From Thiobacillus sp. (GTDB lineage: Bacteria > Pseudomonadota > Gammaproteobacteria > Burkholderiales > Thiobacillaceae), in the NCBI GenBank assembly GCA_018780025.1, contig JADMKH010000127.1, forward strand, positions 1 through 17,678: 17,678 bases of DNA, read 5' to 3'. Numbering within the stretch: position 1 is the first letter of the stretch; each line of letters begins with the position of its first letter. The notes beneath the pieces were generated by a model. The model worked only from the letters and a program-made list of their open reading frames with translations, had not been told where the DNA came from and ran no database searches. The translations under genes and the position numbers were made by a program. Shown piece after piece: positions 8,051 to 15,359 of the stretch.

Positions 8051-8425
8051 TCATTTAGCCATGACCTTGCCGCCCGCCGCTTTGTACGCCTCAATGCCGC
8101 CTTCGATGAAGCGGGCTTTGACCCCTTCGGCTTGCAGGCGGTCGACTACGCTGTTCGACACGCCGCCGCCGCGGACGCAGTAAATCACTACGTCGAGCGT
8201 TCGCGGGAGGGCGTTGACCCAGATGTCGATTTTCTCCGGGTTTTTCCACATGGCGCCGGGAATGATTTCGGCAGATGCTGCGAAATCGGCCTCACGGCGC
8301 ACGTCGAACACCAAAACAGTGTCGGGGTTGAATTCGGTTGCCTTGACAGTGCGCGGCGCATCCGGACATTTCTCGGTGGGGCTGGCACATCCGCAGCGCT
8401 TTAGGGGTTGGGGTTTGGTTTCCAT
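8051..8425 (-). CDS. Rhodanese-like protein linked to chrA
   Basis: This 124-residue protein is a single rhodanese-like domain, predicted cytoplasmic. It has VLVFDVRREADFAAS (residues 38-51), a catalytic-loop segment YCVRGGGVSNSV with Cys83, and a closing FIEGGIEAYKAAGGKV. The residues preceding the domain contain Cys11, Cys13 and Cys20 (RCGCASPTEKC), unusual for a bare rhodanese and able to bind metal or form disulfides. ATG 8425 is chosen because GAGG lies just upstream, overlapping the chrA stop; an ATG at 8461 would sit inside chrA and lack a ribosome site. Coupling to chrA suggests a role with the CHR transporter, as in chromate-resistance loci where rhodanese/ChrB-type proteins accompany ChrA. 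The exact function is unknown. Confidence 0.8.
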   Translation of the reverse strand: METKPQPLKRCGCASPTEKCPDAPRTVKATEFNPDTVLVFDVRREADFAASAEIIPGAMWKNPEKIDIWVNALPRTLDVVIYCVRGGGVSNSVVDRLQAEGVKARFIEGGIEAYKAAGGKVMAK

Positions 8426-8432
8426 TTTGTCC

Positions 8433-9770
8433 TCACATTGCAAACGAATACGCCAGGCCAAGCAGCGCGCACACGCCGATGACTTTCATGATGTCGGCCT
8501 GGTATTTCCATAGCGCGACGAACGAGGCGACGGCGACGATGACCAGGAACCAGTCGAACACGCCGGTGAATGGCGCCTCGGCGGTGGCGTGCGGCCAGAA
8601 GGTGTGCCAGGCAAAGAATACCGCCAGATTCAGAATCACGCCTACAACCGCAGCGGTAATGCCCGTTAGCGGCGCGGTGAACTTGAGTTCGCCGCGCGTG
8701 GCTTCCACCAGCGGGCCGCCGGTCAGGATAAACAGGAAAGACGGCAGGAAGGTAAAGAAGGTCGCCGCCGCCGCCCCTGCGAGGCCGGCCGCAACGGGAT
8801 TCTCGAACACGCCCTTGGCCACGCCGCCCAGATAGCCCACCCAGGTGACGATCATGATCAACGGTCCCGGCGTGGCTTCACCCAGGGCCAGGCCGTCCAT
8901 CATCTGCGGACCGGTCAGCCAGCCGTAGTGCTCGACGCCGCCCTGATACACATAGGGCAGCACGGCGTAGGCGCCGCCAATGGTCAGGAACGCGGCCTTG
9001 GTGAAAAAGATGCCCATGTCGGCGAGCGCCTGATTGCCGCGCAGGGCAAACATCGCAGCCAGCCAGATGGCCACGACCACGGTAACCGTGATGGCCAGTT
9101 TGGCCCAGGAGAATTGGGCATGGGCCGGCGTGGGCGTGTCGTCGTCGATGAGCGCCGGGCCGTATTGCTTGCTGGAGGCGCCGTGACCGCCACCACTCTT
9201 GAACTTGGCCGGCATGAGCTTGCCGCCGATGGCACCCAGAATCGCCGCAGCCAGCACGATCCACGGGAAGCCGATATCGAATACAAAGATGCCGATGAAG
9301 GCCAGCGCGGCCATCCCCCACAGCACTTCGTTCTTCAGCGCGCGCGAGCCGATGCGCCAGGCGGCGAACAGCACAATCGCCACCACGGCGGGTTTGATAC
9401 CGTAAAAGATGCCCTGCACCAGCGGCACGTCGCCCCAGGCGAGATACACCCCCGCCAGCAGCGACAGCAGCAGAAAGGCAGGCATGAAAAACAACACGCC
9501 TGCGATGATCGCGCCTTTCACGCCGTGCATCAGCCAGCTGATGTAAATGGCCAGCTGGATGGCTTCCGGGCCGGGCAGCAGCATGCAGAAATTGAGCGCG
9601 TGCAGGTAGCGGTGTTCGGAAATCCAGCGGCGCTTTTCCACCAGCTCCTGATGCATCATCGAAATTTGGCCGGCGGGGCCGCCAAAGCTGATGAAGCCGA
9701 GTTTGAGCCAATATTTGAAAGCTTCGCCCAGGGTGACGGGCGCGGGTGCGGATATGGGTGCGGTGTCCAA
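8433..9770 (-). CDS. chrA: CHR-family transporter (ChrA type)
   Basis: This is a two-domain (long-chain) CHR protein of about 445 residues in the inner membrane. The N-terminal half has LKLGFISFGGPAGQISMMHQ, EKRRWISEHRYLHA and LLPGPEAIQLAIYISW. The C-terminal half repeats the pattern with KAAFLTIGGAYAVLPY and GLALGEATPGPLIM. A hydrophilic linker (around KSGGGHGASSKQYGPALIDD) separates the halves. CHR proteins are known for chromate efflux; members have also been proposed as inorganic-carbon transporters in sulfur-oxidising autotrophs. I choose TTG 9770, with GGAG eight bases upstream, because the 24 residues added by the in-frame GTG 9842 look non-conserved. It is followed at once by the rhodanese gene and lies 166 bases downstream of the LCIB-like gene in the same direction. 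Family assignment is strong; substrate is open. Confidence 0.9.
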   Translation of the reverse strand: MDTAPISAPAPVTLGEAFKYWLKLGFISFGGPAGQISMMHQELVEKRRWISEHRYLHALNFCMLLPGPEAIQLAIYISWLMHGVKGAIIAGVLFFMPAFLLLSLLAGVYLAWGDVPLVQGIFYGIKPAVVAIVLFAAWRIGSRALKNEVLWGMAALAFIGIFVFDIGFPWIVLAAAILGAIGGKLMPAKFKSGGGHGASSKQYGPALIDDDTPTPAHAQFSWAKLAITVTVVVAIWLAAMFALRGNQALADMGIFFTKAAFLTIGGAYAVLPYVYQGGVEHYGWLTGPQMMDGLALGEATPGPLIMIVTWVGYLGGVAKGVFENPVAAGLAGAAAATFFTFLPSFLFILTGGPLVEATRGELKFTAPLTGITAAVVGVILNLAVFFAWHTFWPHATAEAPFTGVFDWFLVIVAVASFVALWKYQADIMKVIGVCALLGLAYSFAM

Positions 9771-9936
9771 GTGTCGTGCTCCAATAGGCAAGGATAAAAA
9801 CCAGACTTGGACGGGACACCGTCTTGGGAGCGCAGAGCCCACATGCCGGGGGGCTGGTACCCCGACGGCTGGATGTTACGGCGGCGCGCCGGAGTTTGTC
9901 CAGCAGAAAGACCTGCGCGCCTGGATCGGGAGTGGT

Positions 9937-11082
9937 TCAGAGCTGGATTCGCACCTTGGGAACATTGCTCATGATTTCGATTGATTCGTCGAAGCATATC
10001 TGGTTGGGATTGTCGGCGGACATGCCGGCCAGCGTGTCGAGCAACTCATCCTGTTCGAGAATCTGGCGGGTGCCATCGGCGAGGTGGAGGTAAGCGGCCC
10101 ACGGCACAAACTGGGTCAGCGGGAAGTGGCTCTGGTCGGTGGGTGACAGATCGATGTTGATACCGGAAATGAACAGCATGTTCTTGTCGTGCATGGCCGG
10201 GTTGTGGGCCAGGCTGCGGTAGGTTCGGTCGAACTCGGCCTGGGTGTTGACGCAGGCCGCGGTCAGCAAGGGATGCTTCGCGCTGACGATCCAGGGCATC
10301 GGCGCCAGCATGTTGCGTTCGAGCTGATCCTGGAAGGGGTCGTGGTTGGCGAAAATGTGCTTGAAGTAAAAATCCTCGGGCGCAAGCCGGCCCCCTAGCT
10401 CGACACTGCCGTGCTCGGGCCACGACGCTATACCCAGGCGTTCAATCAGCGCATCGGCCGCCGGCAGCGCGTAGGCCGTGCTGAGGGTGTTGAGGGTGAA
10501 AAATTTACCCGCAGCATCGTGTTGAACCAGCCGCTCAAGGTTGAGAAACAGTCCTTGCTTGCGCTCGGTGTTGAGCAGCAGGTTATCGACCAGCACCACG
10601 GGCTGTCCGTCAAAACGCGTCAGGCGGACGTTTTCACGCGCGTAGCGATATTCGGTGCGATACCACTCGAGAATGAAGCCGATCTTGCCGCAGCTGCAGC
10701 TGTTGTGGGCGTTTTCAGTGTGCAGGCGCCGATACACACCGAATTCGCCCGTTTCCGGATCGTGGCCAACGTGGCTGGATTGCAGCAGCATCAGGTCCTT
10801 GCCGTGATCGGCATGCGGGCCATGGCGATCGACCGATACGATGCCGCCCACGCGACCGTGGTTGAACGGAAACACGCCAAAATGCTTGGCCAGCAGGATG
10901 ATGGGTACGCCCTGGCTTTCGTCCGAGCAAAAGGCGCGCGAGGGCATGATGCTGTCGCGCGTAAACCCCAGTTTGAGGCACCAGTTATAGAGTTTTGGAA
11001 TGAAATTGCTGTAACACAGCGCCTGGTTCTCGATACGGAAGGATTGCAGCGCGCGCGTGATGCCGGAAGGGTTGGAGAACAT
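9937..11082 (-). CDS. LCIB/theta-type carbonic anhydrase-like protein
   Basis: I read this 381-residue protein as a bacterial member of the LCIB/theta carbonic anhydrase family, which interconverts CO2 and bicarbonate. The support is an ordered set of motifs: RAFCSDE with Cys52 and Asp54, HGRVGGIVSVDRHGPHADHGKD, SSHVGHDPETGEFGVYRR with His104, and NSCSCGKIGF with Cys131. A Cys-His-Cys zinc set of this order (C-x-DE, xHVG, CG) is what I recall for LCIB. The C-terminal 220 residues are not assigned. ATG 11082 is chosen although its ribosome site is weak; TTG 11130 would fall in the promoter. Divergence from a SulP transporter and closeness to SbtA, CbbR and RuBisCO support a carbon-related job. 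No signal peptide is evident, so it should be cytoplasmic. It could instead be catalytically inactive. Confidence 0.65.
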   Translation of the reverse strand: MFSNPSGITRALQSFRIENQALCYSNFIPKLYNWCLKLGFTRDSIMPSRAFCSDESQGVPIILLAKHFGVFPFNHGRVGGIVSVDRHGPHADHGKDLMLLQSSHVGHDPETGEFGVYRRLHTENAHNSCSCGKIGFILEWYRTEYRYARENVRLTRFDGQPVVLVDNLLLNTERKQGLFLNLERLVQHDAAGKFFTLNTLSTAYALPAADALIERLGIASWPEHGSVELGGRLAPEDFYFKHIFANHDPFQDQLERNMLAPMPWIVSAKHPLLTAACVNTQAEFDRTYRSLAHNPAMHDKNMLFISGINIDLSPTDQSHFPLTQFVPWAAYLHLADGTRQILEQDELLDTLAGMSADNPNQICFDESIEIMSNVPKVRIQL

Positions 11083-11116
11083 GCCTGGAGGGTCGGGTAA
11101 GGTGATTAGGGTTTGC

Positions 11117-11135
11117 TGATATAATAACAAGTTAT
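11117..11135 (+). promoter_or_regulatory. Extended -10 promoter of the SulP gene and overlapping dyad
   Basis: TGATATAAT (11117-11125) is a perfect extended -10 (TGnTATAAT), placed about 64 bases before the SulP ATG; no -35 is visible. ATAACAAGTTAT (11124-11135) is a short dyad (ATAAC/GTTAT) overlapping the start point, in the gap shared with the divergent LCIB-like gene. It contains a TAACAA core also found, on the other strand, at the sbtA and cbbL upstream regions. Confidence 0.5.
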
Positions 11136-11188
11136 CCTTTTATAACCCGTTCCGCGCAGCCAGCGCGGGATTTGATCGACTTGCCGCC

Positions 11189-13330
11189 ATGCAATCTCCG
11201 CTGAATCGATTTGCCCGTTTCCTTCCTTTTTTGAGCTGGTTTCCGTTGAAATCGGACGCGGTCAAGATCAATTTCCTGGCCGGCCTGACCGTTGCGCTGG
11301 TGCTGATCCCGCAATCGATGGCGTATGCGCAGCTGGCCGGTTTGCCGGCATATTACGGCTTGTACGCAGCGTTCCTGCCGGTGGCGATCGGGGCGATGTT
11401 TGGTTCGTCCAATCAGCTGGCGACCGGCCCGGTGGCGGTGGTGTCCCTGCTGACCGCATCGGCGCTGGCGACCCTTGCCCCGCCTGGAAGCGAAGACTTC
11501 ATCGCGCTGGCCATCATGCTGACCTTGTTGGTGGGCCTGATTCAGTTGGCGCTGGGCGTGTTCAAGCTGGGCGTCATCGTTAACTTCCTGTCGCATCCTG
11601 TCATTGTCGGTTTCACCAACGCGGCAGCGATCATCATTGGTTTATCGCAACTCTCCAAGCTGCTTGGCGTGTCGATGCCGCGCACCGAGTCCTTCATCAA
11701 TGACATCATCGGTGTCTTCAAGCAGGCAGGCGACGCGCATTGGCCGACGCTGGCCATGGGCGTGGGTGCGATGGCGCTGATATGGGGGCTGAAAAAATAC
11801 GCGCCGAGGATGCCGGGGGTGTTGATTGCGGTGGTGTTGTCGACGCTGATTTCGTGGGCGGTCGGGTTTGAGCAAAACGCGAAGGGTGTGGCCGCGCATG
11901 TGGCTGATGCCGAATTGCGTGCGCAGGTCGACAAAGTGGTGGTGGCCGTCGCCGAAGTGGATCGGCTGAACAATGAAATTGCTGCAAAAAATGCAGCGCT
12001 CAATGCCGCAGTCAAGGCGGCCGGGCAAGGCAGCATTGATGCCGTCAAGCTCGATGCAGAAGTTGCGTTGACTAACCTGGCGCTTGATGGTGCGGAAAAG
12101 ACCTCCAGCGATGCGCGCAAGGCCATGAGCCGGATCCTGGTTGTGCGACAGGTCGATGAGGACGACCAGACGGTTGCGATTTACCCGGTGGGCGAGGCGC
12201 CTGAGGGTATCAATCTGGATTCGACCCAATACCGGATTCGCAAGGTCACCAGGGACGGTGAGTTCAAGCTGGTCGGCGGCGGTGAAGTGGTTGGAACCGT
12301 GCCGGAAGGGCTGCCGGCGATATCGGCGCCGACGCTGAATATGGACAAGCTGGGCGCGTTGCTGTCAGCCGCATTGGTGATTTCGCTGGTCGGCTTCATG
12401 GAGGCAATTTCAATTGCCAAGGCAGTGGCCTCCAAAACCAAGCAGCGCCTGAATCCGAATCAGGAGCTGATCGGCCAGGGTGTGGCGAACATCGTGGGCA
12501 GTTTCTCGCAGGCCTACCCGTCTTCAGGTTCGTTTTCGCGAACAGCGGTGAACGCCAACATGGGCGCGACCTCGGGCTTGTCGTCGGTGTTTACCTCGGT
12601 GATCGTGCTGGTCACCCTGCTGTTCCTGACCCCCATGCTGTATCACCTGCCGCAGGCGGTGCTGGCCGCCATCATCATCATGGCCGTGGGTGGGTTGGTC
12701 AATATCGAAGGCGTCAAGCACGCCTGGCATACGCACAAGCACGACGGCGCCGCCGCCATCGTGACTTTTATCGCCACCCTCCTGTTTGCGCCGCATCTGG
12801 ACAACGGCATTCTGATTGGCGCGGGGCTGGCGATCGTGCTGTTCCTGCTGCGCACCATGAAACCGCGGGTGGCGCTGCTGGGGCGTTATACCGATGGCAC
12901 GCTGCGCGACATCAAGGTCAATCCGGACATGCCGACCAGCGAACACATCATGGCGCTGCGCTACGACGGCTCGCTGTATTTCGCCAACGTCTCCTATTTT
13001 GAGGATGCGGTGCTGGAAGGACTGGCCGAGCGTCCCAAGGCCAAATATGTGCTAATCGTGGGCGACGCCATCAACCAGCTGGACGCCTCGGGCGAGGAAG
13101 TGGTGCACCATCTGATTGACCGCCTGAAAGAAGCGGGCATTACCCTGGTGTTTTCGGGCCTGAAAAAACAGGTGCTGGACGTGATGCGCAACACGGGCCT
13201 GTTTGAGTTGCTAGGCCAGGAGAATATTTTCCCGACCGAGGACCAGGCGATTGCCGCCATTTACGAACGCTTGGGCGATATCGCCAAGGGCGACCTGTTC
13301 TGCCCGGTGAAACCGGCAGCAGCGGCCTGA
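11189..13330 (+). CDS. SulP-family anion transporter with STAS domain and large internal insertion
   Basis: The 713-residue membrane protein belongs to SulP (SLC26-like). Family hallmarks are GLTVALVLIPQSMAYAQLAG (residues 32-51), FGSSNQLATGPVAVVSLL (71-88), LSHPVIVGFTNAAA and PSSGSFSRTAVN (444-455), and a C-terminal STAS domain (about 570-700) with the LDASGEE loop around Ser634. Some SulP proteins (BicA) import bicarbonate with sodium, and the position beside LCIB, SbtA and RuBisCO makes bicarbonate likelier than sulfate. Most SulP proteins are 550-600 residues. Here an extra stretch of about 135 residues (about 229-365) sits between a transmembrane helix ending ISWAVGF and the conserved VPEGLPAIS. 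It begins with an Ala/Glu-rich probable coiled coil. No clear Shine-Dalgarno precedes ATG 11189. Substrate is inferred from context. Confidence 0.88.
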   Translation: MQSPLNRFARFLPFLSWFPLKSDAVKINFLAGLTVALVLIPQSMAYAQLAGLPAYYGLYAAFLPVAIGAMFGSSNQLATGPVAVVSLLTASALATLAPPGSEDFIALAIMLTLLVGLIQLALGVFKLGVIVNFLSHPVIVGFTNAAAIIIGLSQLSKLLGVSMPRTESFINDIIGVFKQAGDAHWPTLAMGVGAMALIWGLKKYAPRMPGVLIAVVLSTLISWAVGFEQNAKGVAAHVADAELRAQVDKVVVAVAEVDRLNNEIAAKNAALNAAVKAAGQGSIDAVKLDAEVALTNLALDGAEKTSSDARKAMSRILVVRQVDEDDQTVAIYPVGEAPEGINLDSTQYRIRKVTRDGEFKLVGGGEVVGTVPEGLPAISAPTLNMDKLGALLSAALVISLVGFMEAISIAKAVASKTKQRLNPNQELIGQGVANIVGSFSQAYPSSGSFSRTAVNANMGATSGLSSVFTSVIVLVTLLFLTPMLYHLPQAVLAAIIIMAVGGLVNIEGVKHAWHTHKHDGAAAIVTFIATLLFAPHLDNGILIGAGLAIVLFLLRTMKPRVALLGRYTDGTLRDIKVNPDMPTSEHIMALRYDGSLYFANVSYFEDAVLEGLAERPKAKYVLIVGDAINQLDASGEEVVHHLIDRLKEAGITLVFSGLKKQVLDVMRNTGLFELLGQENIFPTEDQAIAAIYERLGDIAKGDLFCPVKPAAAA

Positions 13331-13343
13331 CCGGAGCCTCGCC

Positions 13344-14171
13344 TTGGAAATCAATTCCATTACCAAGAAGCTGCTGTTCAACACCATCCGCGTCGATACG
13401 GTGCTGGAGGACGGCAGCGAGGGCTCCGGAACCGCTTTCGTGTTCAGCCATGCTTCGAGCAGCGGCGTGCACACCTTCGTCGTCACCAACCGCCATCTGG
13501 TTGAGGGCGTGCGCAGCGGCGGCCTGGTGTTTACCCAGAAAAAACACGGCCAGCCGGCATTGGGCGAACGCTTTCAAATCAACATCAACGACTTTTCGCA
13601 CGCCTGGTTTCTGCACCCGGACCCGGAGGTGGACCTCGCCATTATTCCGTTGCGCCCGCTGGAGCAGGCGGCGCGCGATCAGGGCGCCGAGTTGTATTAC
13701 CACGCGATTGACAGCCATCTGGTGCCCGATGCCGCAGCCTTGCGCGCGCTCGATGCGATGGAGCAGGTGATTTTCATCGGCTACCCCAGCGGGGTGTGGG
13801 ATCAGGTCAACCTGATGCCGATCATGCGGCGCGGCACCACCGCCACACCGATGGAGCTGAATTTCGAAGGCCGTCCGGAGTTTCTGATCGATGCGGCGGT
13901 CTATCCCGGCTCCAGCGGCAGCCCGGTTTTTGTTTATCAGCCGGATTCCTTGCGCCCGGCGCAATCGGGTGGCGGCAAAAAATTCCTCTTCGCCGGCGTG
14001 GTCGCTGCGGTGTTCTTCCGCGAAGAGGCCAATCGGCTGGTGTCGCTTCCGGTGCCGCCCAACAACCAGCAGCCCACAGTGATGGGGTCGGAGATGATCG
14101 ATCTGGGTCTGGTTATCAAGTCCGAAGCGGTCATGGCCGCCATCAAGGCCTATCTGCGCGAAGCCGCCTGA
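13344..14171 (+). CDS. Trypsin-like serine protease without signal peptide
   Basis: This 275-residue protein has a chymotrypsin-fold protease pattern. His51 lies in TFVVTNRHLVE, Asp97 in PDPEVDLAIIPL, and Ser191 in the nucleophile motif YPGSSGSPVF. Thus the His-Asp-Ser triad is complete in the right order. There is no signal peptide or membrane segment, so it should be cytoplasmic, unusual for DegP-like relatives; no PDZ domain follows. The start is TTG 13344 with GGAG (13333-13336) seven bases upstream, and only 13 bases separate it from the SulP stop, so the two are almost certainly co-transcribed. It may process or regulate the transporter, but that is inference. FIGYPSGVWDQVNL (144-157) is consistent with the second barrel. 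The family name beyond trypsin-like is not recognised. Confidence 0.78.
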   Translation: MEINSITKKLLFNTIRVDTVLEDGSEGSGTAFVFSHASSSGVHTFVVTNRHLVEGVRSGGLVFTQKKHGQPALGERFQININDFSHAWFLHPDPEVDLAIIPLRPLEQAARDQGAELYYHAIDSHLVPDAAALRALDAMEQVIFIGYPSGVWDQVNLMPIMRRGTTATPMELNFEGRPEFLIDAAVYPGSSGSPVFVYQPDSLRPAQSGGGKKFLFAGVVAAVFFREEANRLVSLPVPPNNQQPTVMGSEMIDLGLVIKSEAVMAAIKAYLREAA

Positions 14172-14184
14172 TTTCCCCGATCTT

Positions 14185-14236
14185 TTATATATAAGACAAA
14201 CTGATGGTTTTGATCATCAGCATTCATTGTTAATGA
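14185..14236 (+). promoter_or_regulatory. AT-rich upstream region of sbtA with LysR-type dyad
   Basis: TTATATATAA (14185-14194) is a ten-base palindrome that could supply a -10 box. CTGATG/CATCAG (14201-14206, 14215-14220) can form a hairpin. TCATTGTTAATGA (14224-14236) is a 5-3-5 dyad fitting the LysR pattern T-N11-A, and it shares ATTGTTAAT with the cbbR-cbbL gap. No -35 is visible, as is common for activator-dependent promoters. Confidence 0.35.
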
Positions 14237-14249
14237 TGGCTCTTTTTGC

Positions 14250-14331
14250 TTAAGGTGTAGCGGACGTTCTGCCAGAACGGCAGAGAAGACGGACCGACAC
14301 CTTAACCATACGCGCGCCCGGAAACCCGGGC
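14250..14331 (+). ncRNA. Structured leader before sbtA (unassigned cis-regulatory RNA candidate)
   Basis: TTAAGGTGT (14250-14258) pairs perfectly with ACACCTTAA (14297-14305). Inside, CGG (14261-14263) can pair with CCG (14294-14296), and TCTGCC (14268-14273) pairs with GGCAGA (14279-14284) around the loop AGAAC. A second GC-rich hairpin, GCCCGG (14316-14321) with CCGGGC (14326-14331) and loop AAAC, follows. It is succeeded by the ribosome site GGGGGAG and the sbtA ATG at 14350. The order of closed multi-part stem, hairpin and ribosome site resembles a riboswitch or protein-binding leader. I do not recognise a known class. A DNA operator or a palindromic repeat are alternatives. Confidence 0.4.
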
Positions 14332-14349
14332 CGACGCGGGGGAGCTGCG

Positions 14350-15330
14350 ATGGATGTAAGCAATCTGCTGATACCGGCGGTTTTATTCTTTGCCCTGGGG
14401 TTTCTGGCGCAGGGGGTCAAGTCCGACCTCAAGTTTCCGCCCGAACTGGCCAAGGCGCTGTCGATCTACCTGCTTATTGGTATCGGTCTGAAAGGGGGCA
14501 TCGAGCTCTCGCATGCGCAGCTGGGCGAAGCGGTTGAGGCCGTCATTGCAGCGCTGGTTCTGGGCTTTGGGCTGCCGATTGTGGCGTATGTGATACTGCT
14601 GGCCGGTCGGCTCGACAAACTCAACGCATCAGCGATCGCTGCGCACTACGGTTCGGTCAGCGCGGGCACGTTTCTGACTGCGATCGCGTATCTCAACGCG
14701 CAGCAAATCACGTACGAATCCTATCCCGTCATCATGCTGGCCATCATGGAGTCGCCGGCCATTATCGTCGGCCTGTTGCTGGCCCGGTTTTCGCGGGGTA
14801 GCGCGACACATCAAGATGAGAATGCACGCGAAAACCACATGGGTGAACTGTTGCGCGATGCGTTTACCAACGGCAGCGTGATCCTGCTGTTTGGCGGCAT
14901 GGTGATCGGATTTGTCGTCAAGCCCGATTCCCTGTCCACGATCACGCCGTTTTTCAGCACGCTGTTCATGGGCGCGTTATCGCTGTTTTTGCTGGAAATG
15001 GGGATGGAGGCCGGCAAGCGCATTGGCGAATTCAGGCGAGTCGGCTGGTTTCTGGTTGCGTTTGGCGTGTTGATGCCCCTGATCGGGGGCGCGGCCGGGT
15101 TGCTGGTTGGCCACTATTGGCTAGGATTCGGCATGGGCGGCACCATGCTGGTGGCTGTGTTAGGCGCTTCGGCGTCCTACATCGCAGTGCCGCCGGCCAT
15201 GCGCCTGGCCATCCCGGAAGCCAATCCGTCCTATTATTTAACCTTGTCGCTCGGGGTGACGTTTCCGTTCAACGTGATCGTCGGCATCCCGCTTTACCAT
15301 TATTTCGCTGCCCGCCTGACGGGTGGGTGA
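14350..15330 (+). CDS. sbtA: SbtA-type sodium-dependent bicarbonate permease
   Basis: The 326-residue inner-membrane protein matches the SbtA family (DUF897), which imports bicarbonate with sodium. Motifs in order are FFALGFLAQGVKSDLKFP (residues 13-30), LSIYLLIGIGLKGGIELS, AHYGSVSAGTFLTAIAYL (about 98-115), IMESPAIIVGLLLA and the C-terminal GASASYIAVPPAMRLAIPEA and GVTFPFNVIVGIPLY. A hydrophilic loop (SRGSATHQDENARENHM) separates the two five-helix halves, as in the family. GGGGGAG lies five bases before the ATG. The next gene encodes a P-II-like protein 29 bases downstream, the classical sbtA-sbtB arrangement. A structured leader and an AT-rich dyad lie upstream. Together with the nearby SulP gene it probably feeds bicarbonate to RuBisCO. 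Confidence 0.92.
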   Translation: MDVSNLLIPAVLFFALGFLAQGVKSDLKFPPELAKALSIYLLIGIGLKGGIELSHAQLGEAVEAVIAALVLGFGLPIVAYVILLAGRLDKLNASAIAAHYGSVSAGTFLTAIAYLNAQQITYESYPVIMLAIMESPAIIVGLLLARFSRGSATHQDENARENHMGELLRDAFTNGSVILLFGGMVIGFVVKPDSLSTITPFFSTLFMGALSLFLLEMGMEAGKRIGEFRRVGWFLVAFGVLMPLIGGAAGLLVGHYWLGFGMGGTMLVAVLGASASYIAVPPAMRLAIPEANPSYYLTLSLGVTFPFNVIVGIPLYHYFAARLTGG

Positions 15331-15359
15331 ACTGGTTGATTTCAAATAAAGGCTAGCGC

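Noticed and set aside
8878..9819. Long frames in the other reading frames over chrA, on both strands
   Set aside because: The chrA frame explains this region with two CHR domains; the others are Arg/His/Gly-rich without motifs.
9768..9842. Upstream GTG start (9842) for chrA
   Set aside because: The 24 extra residues are non-conserved and a TTG with a good ribosome site follows; kept as an alternative only.
11083..11130. TTG 11130 as start of the LCIB-like gene
   Set aside because: It would fall on the divergent promoter elements; the ATG at 11082 is more plausible though its ribosome site is weak.
13140..13964. 274-codon minus-strand frame opposite SulP and the protease
   Set aside because: Crosses the boundary of two well-supported plus-strand genes and shows no recognisable motif.
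14201..14247. AT-rich hairpins plus TTTTT behind the protease as a terminator
   Set aside because: The stems are short and weak and the T-run is not adjacent to the best stem; a regulatory dyad explains them as well.
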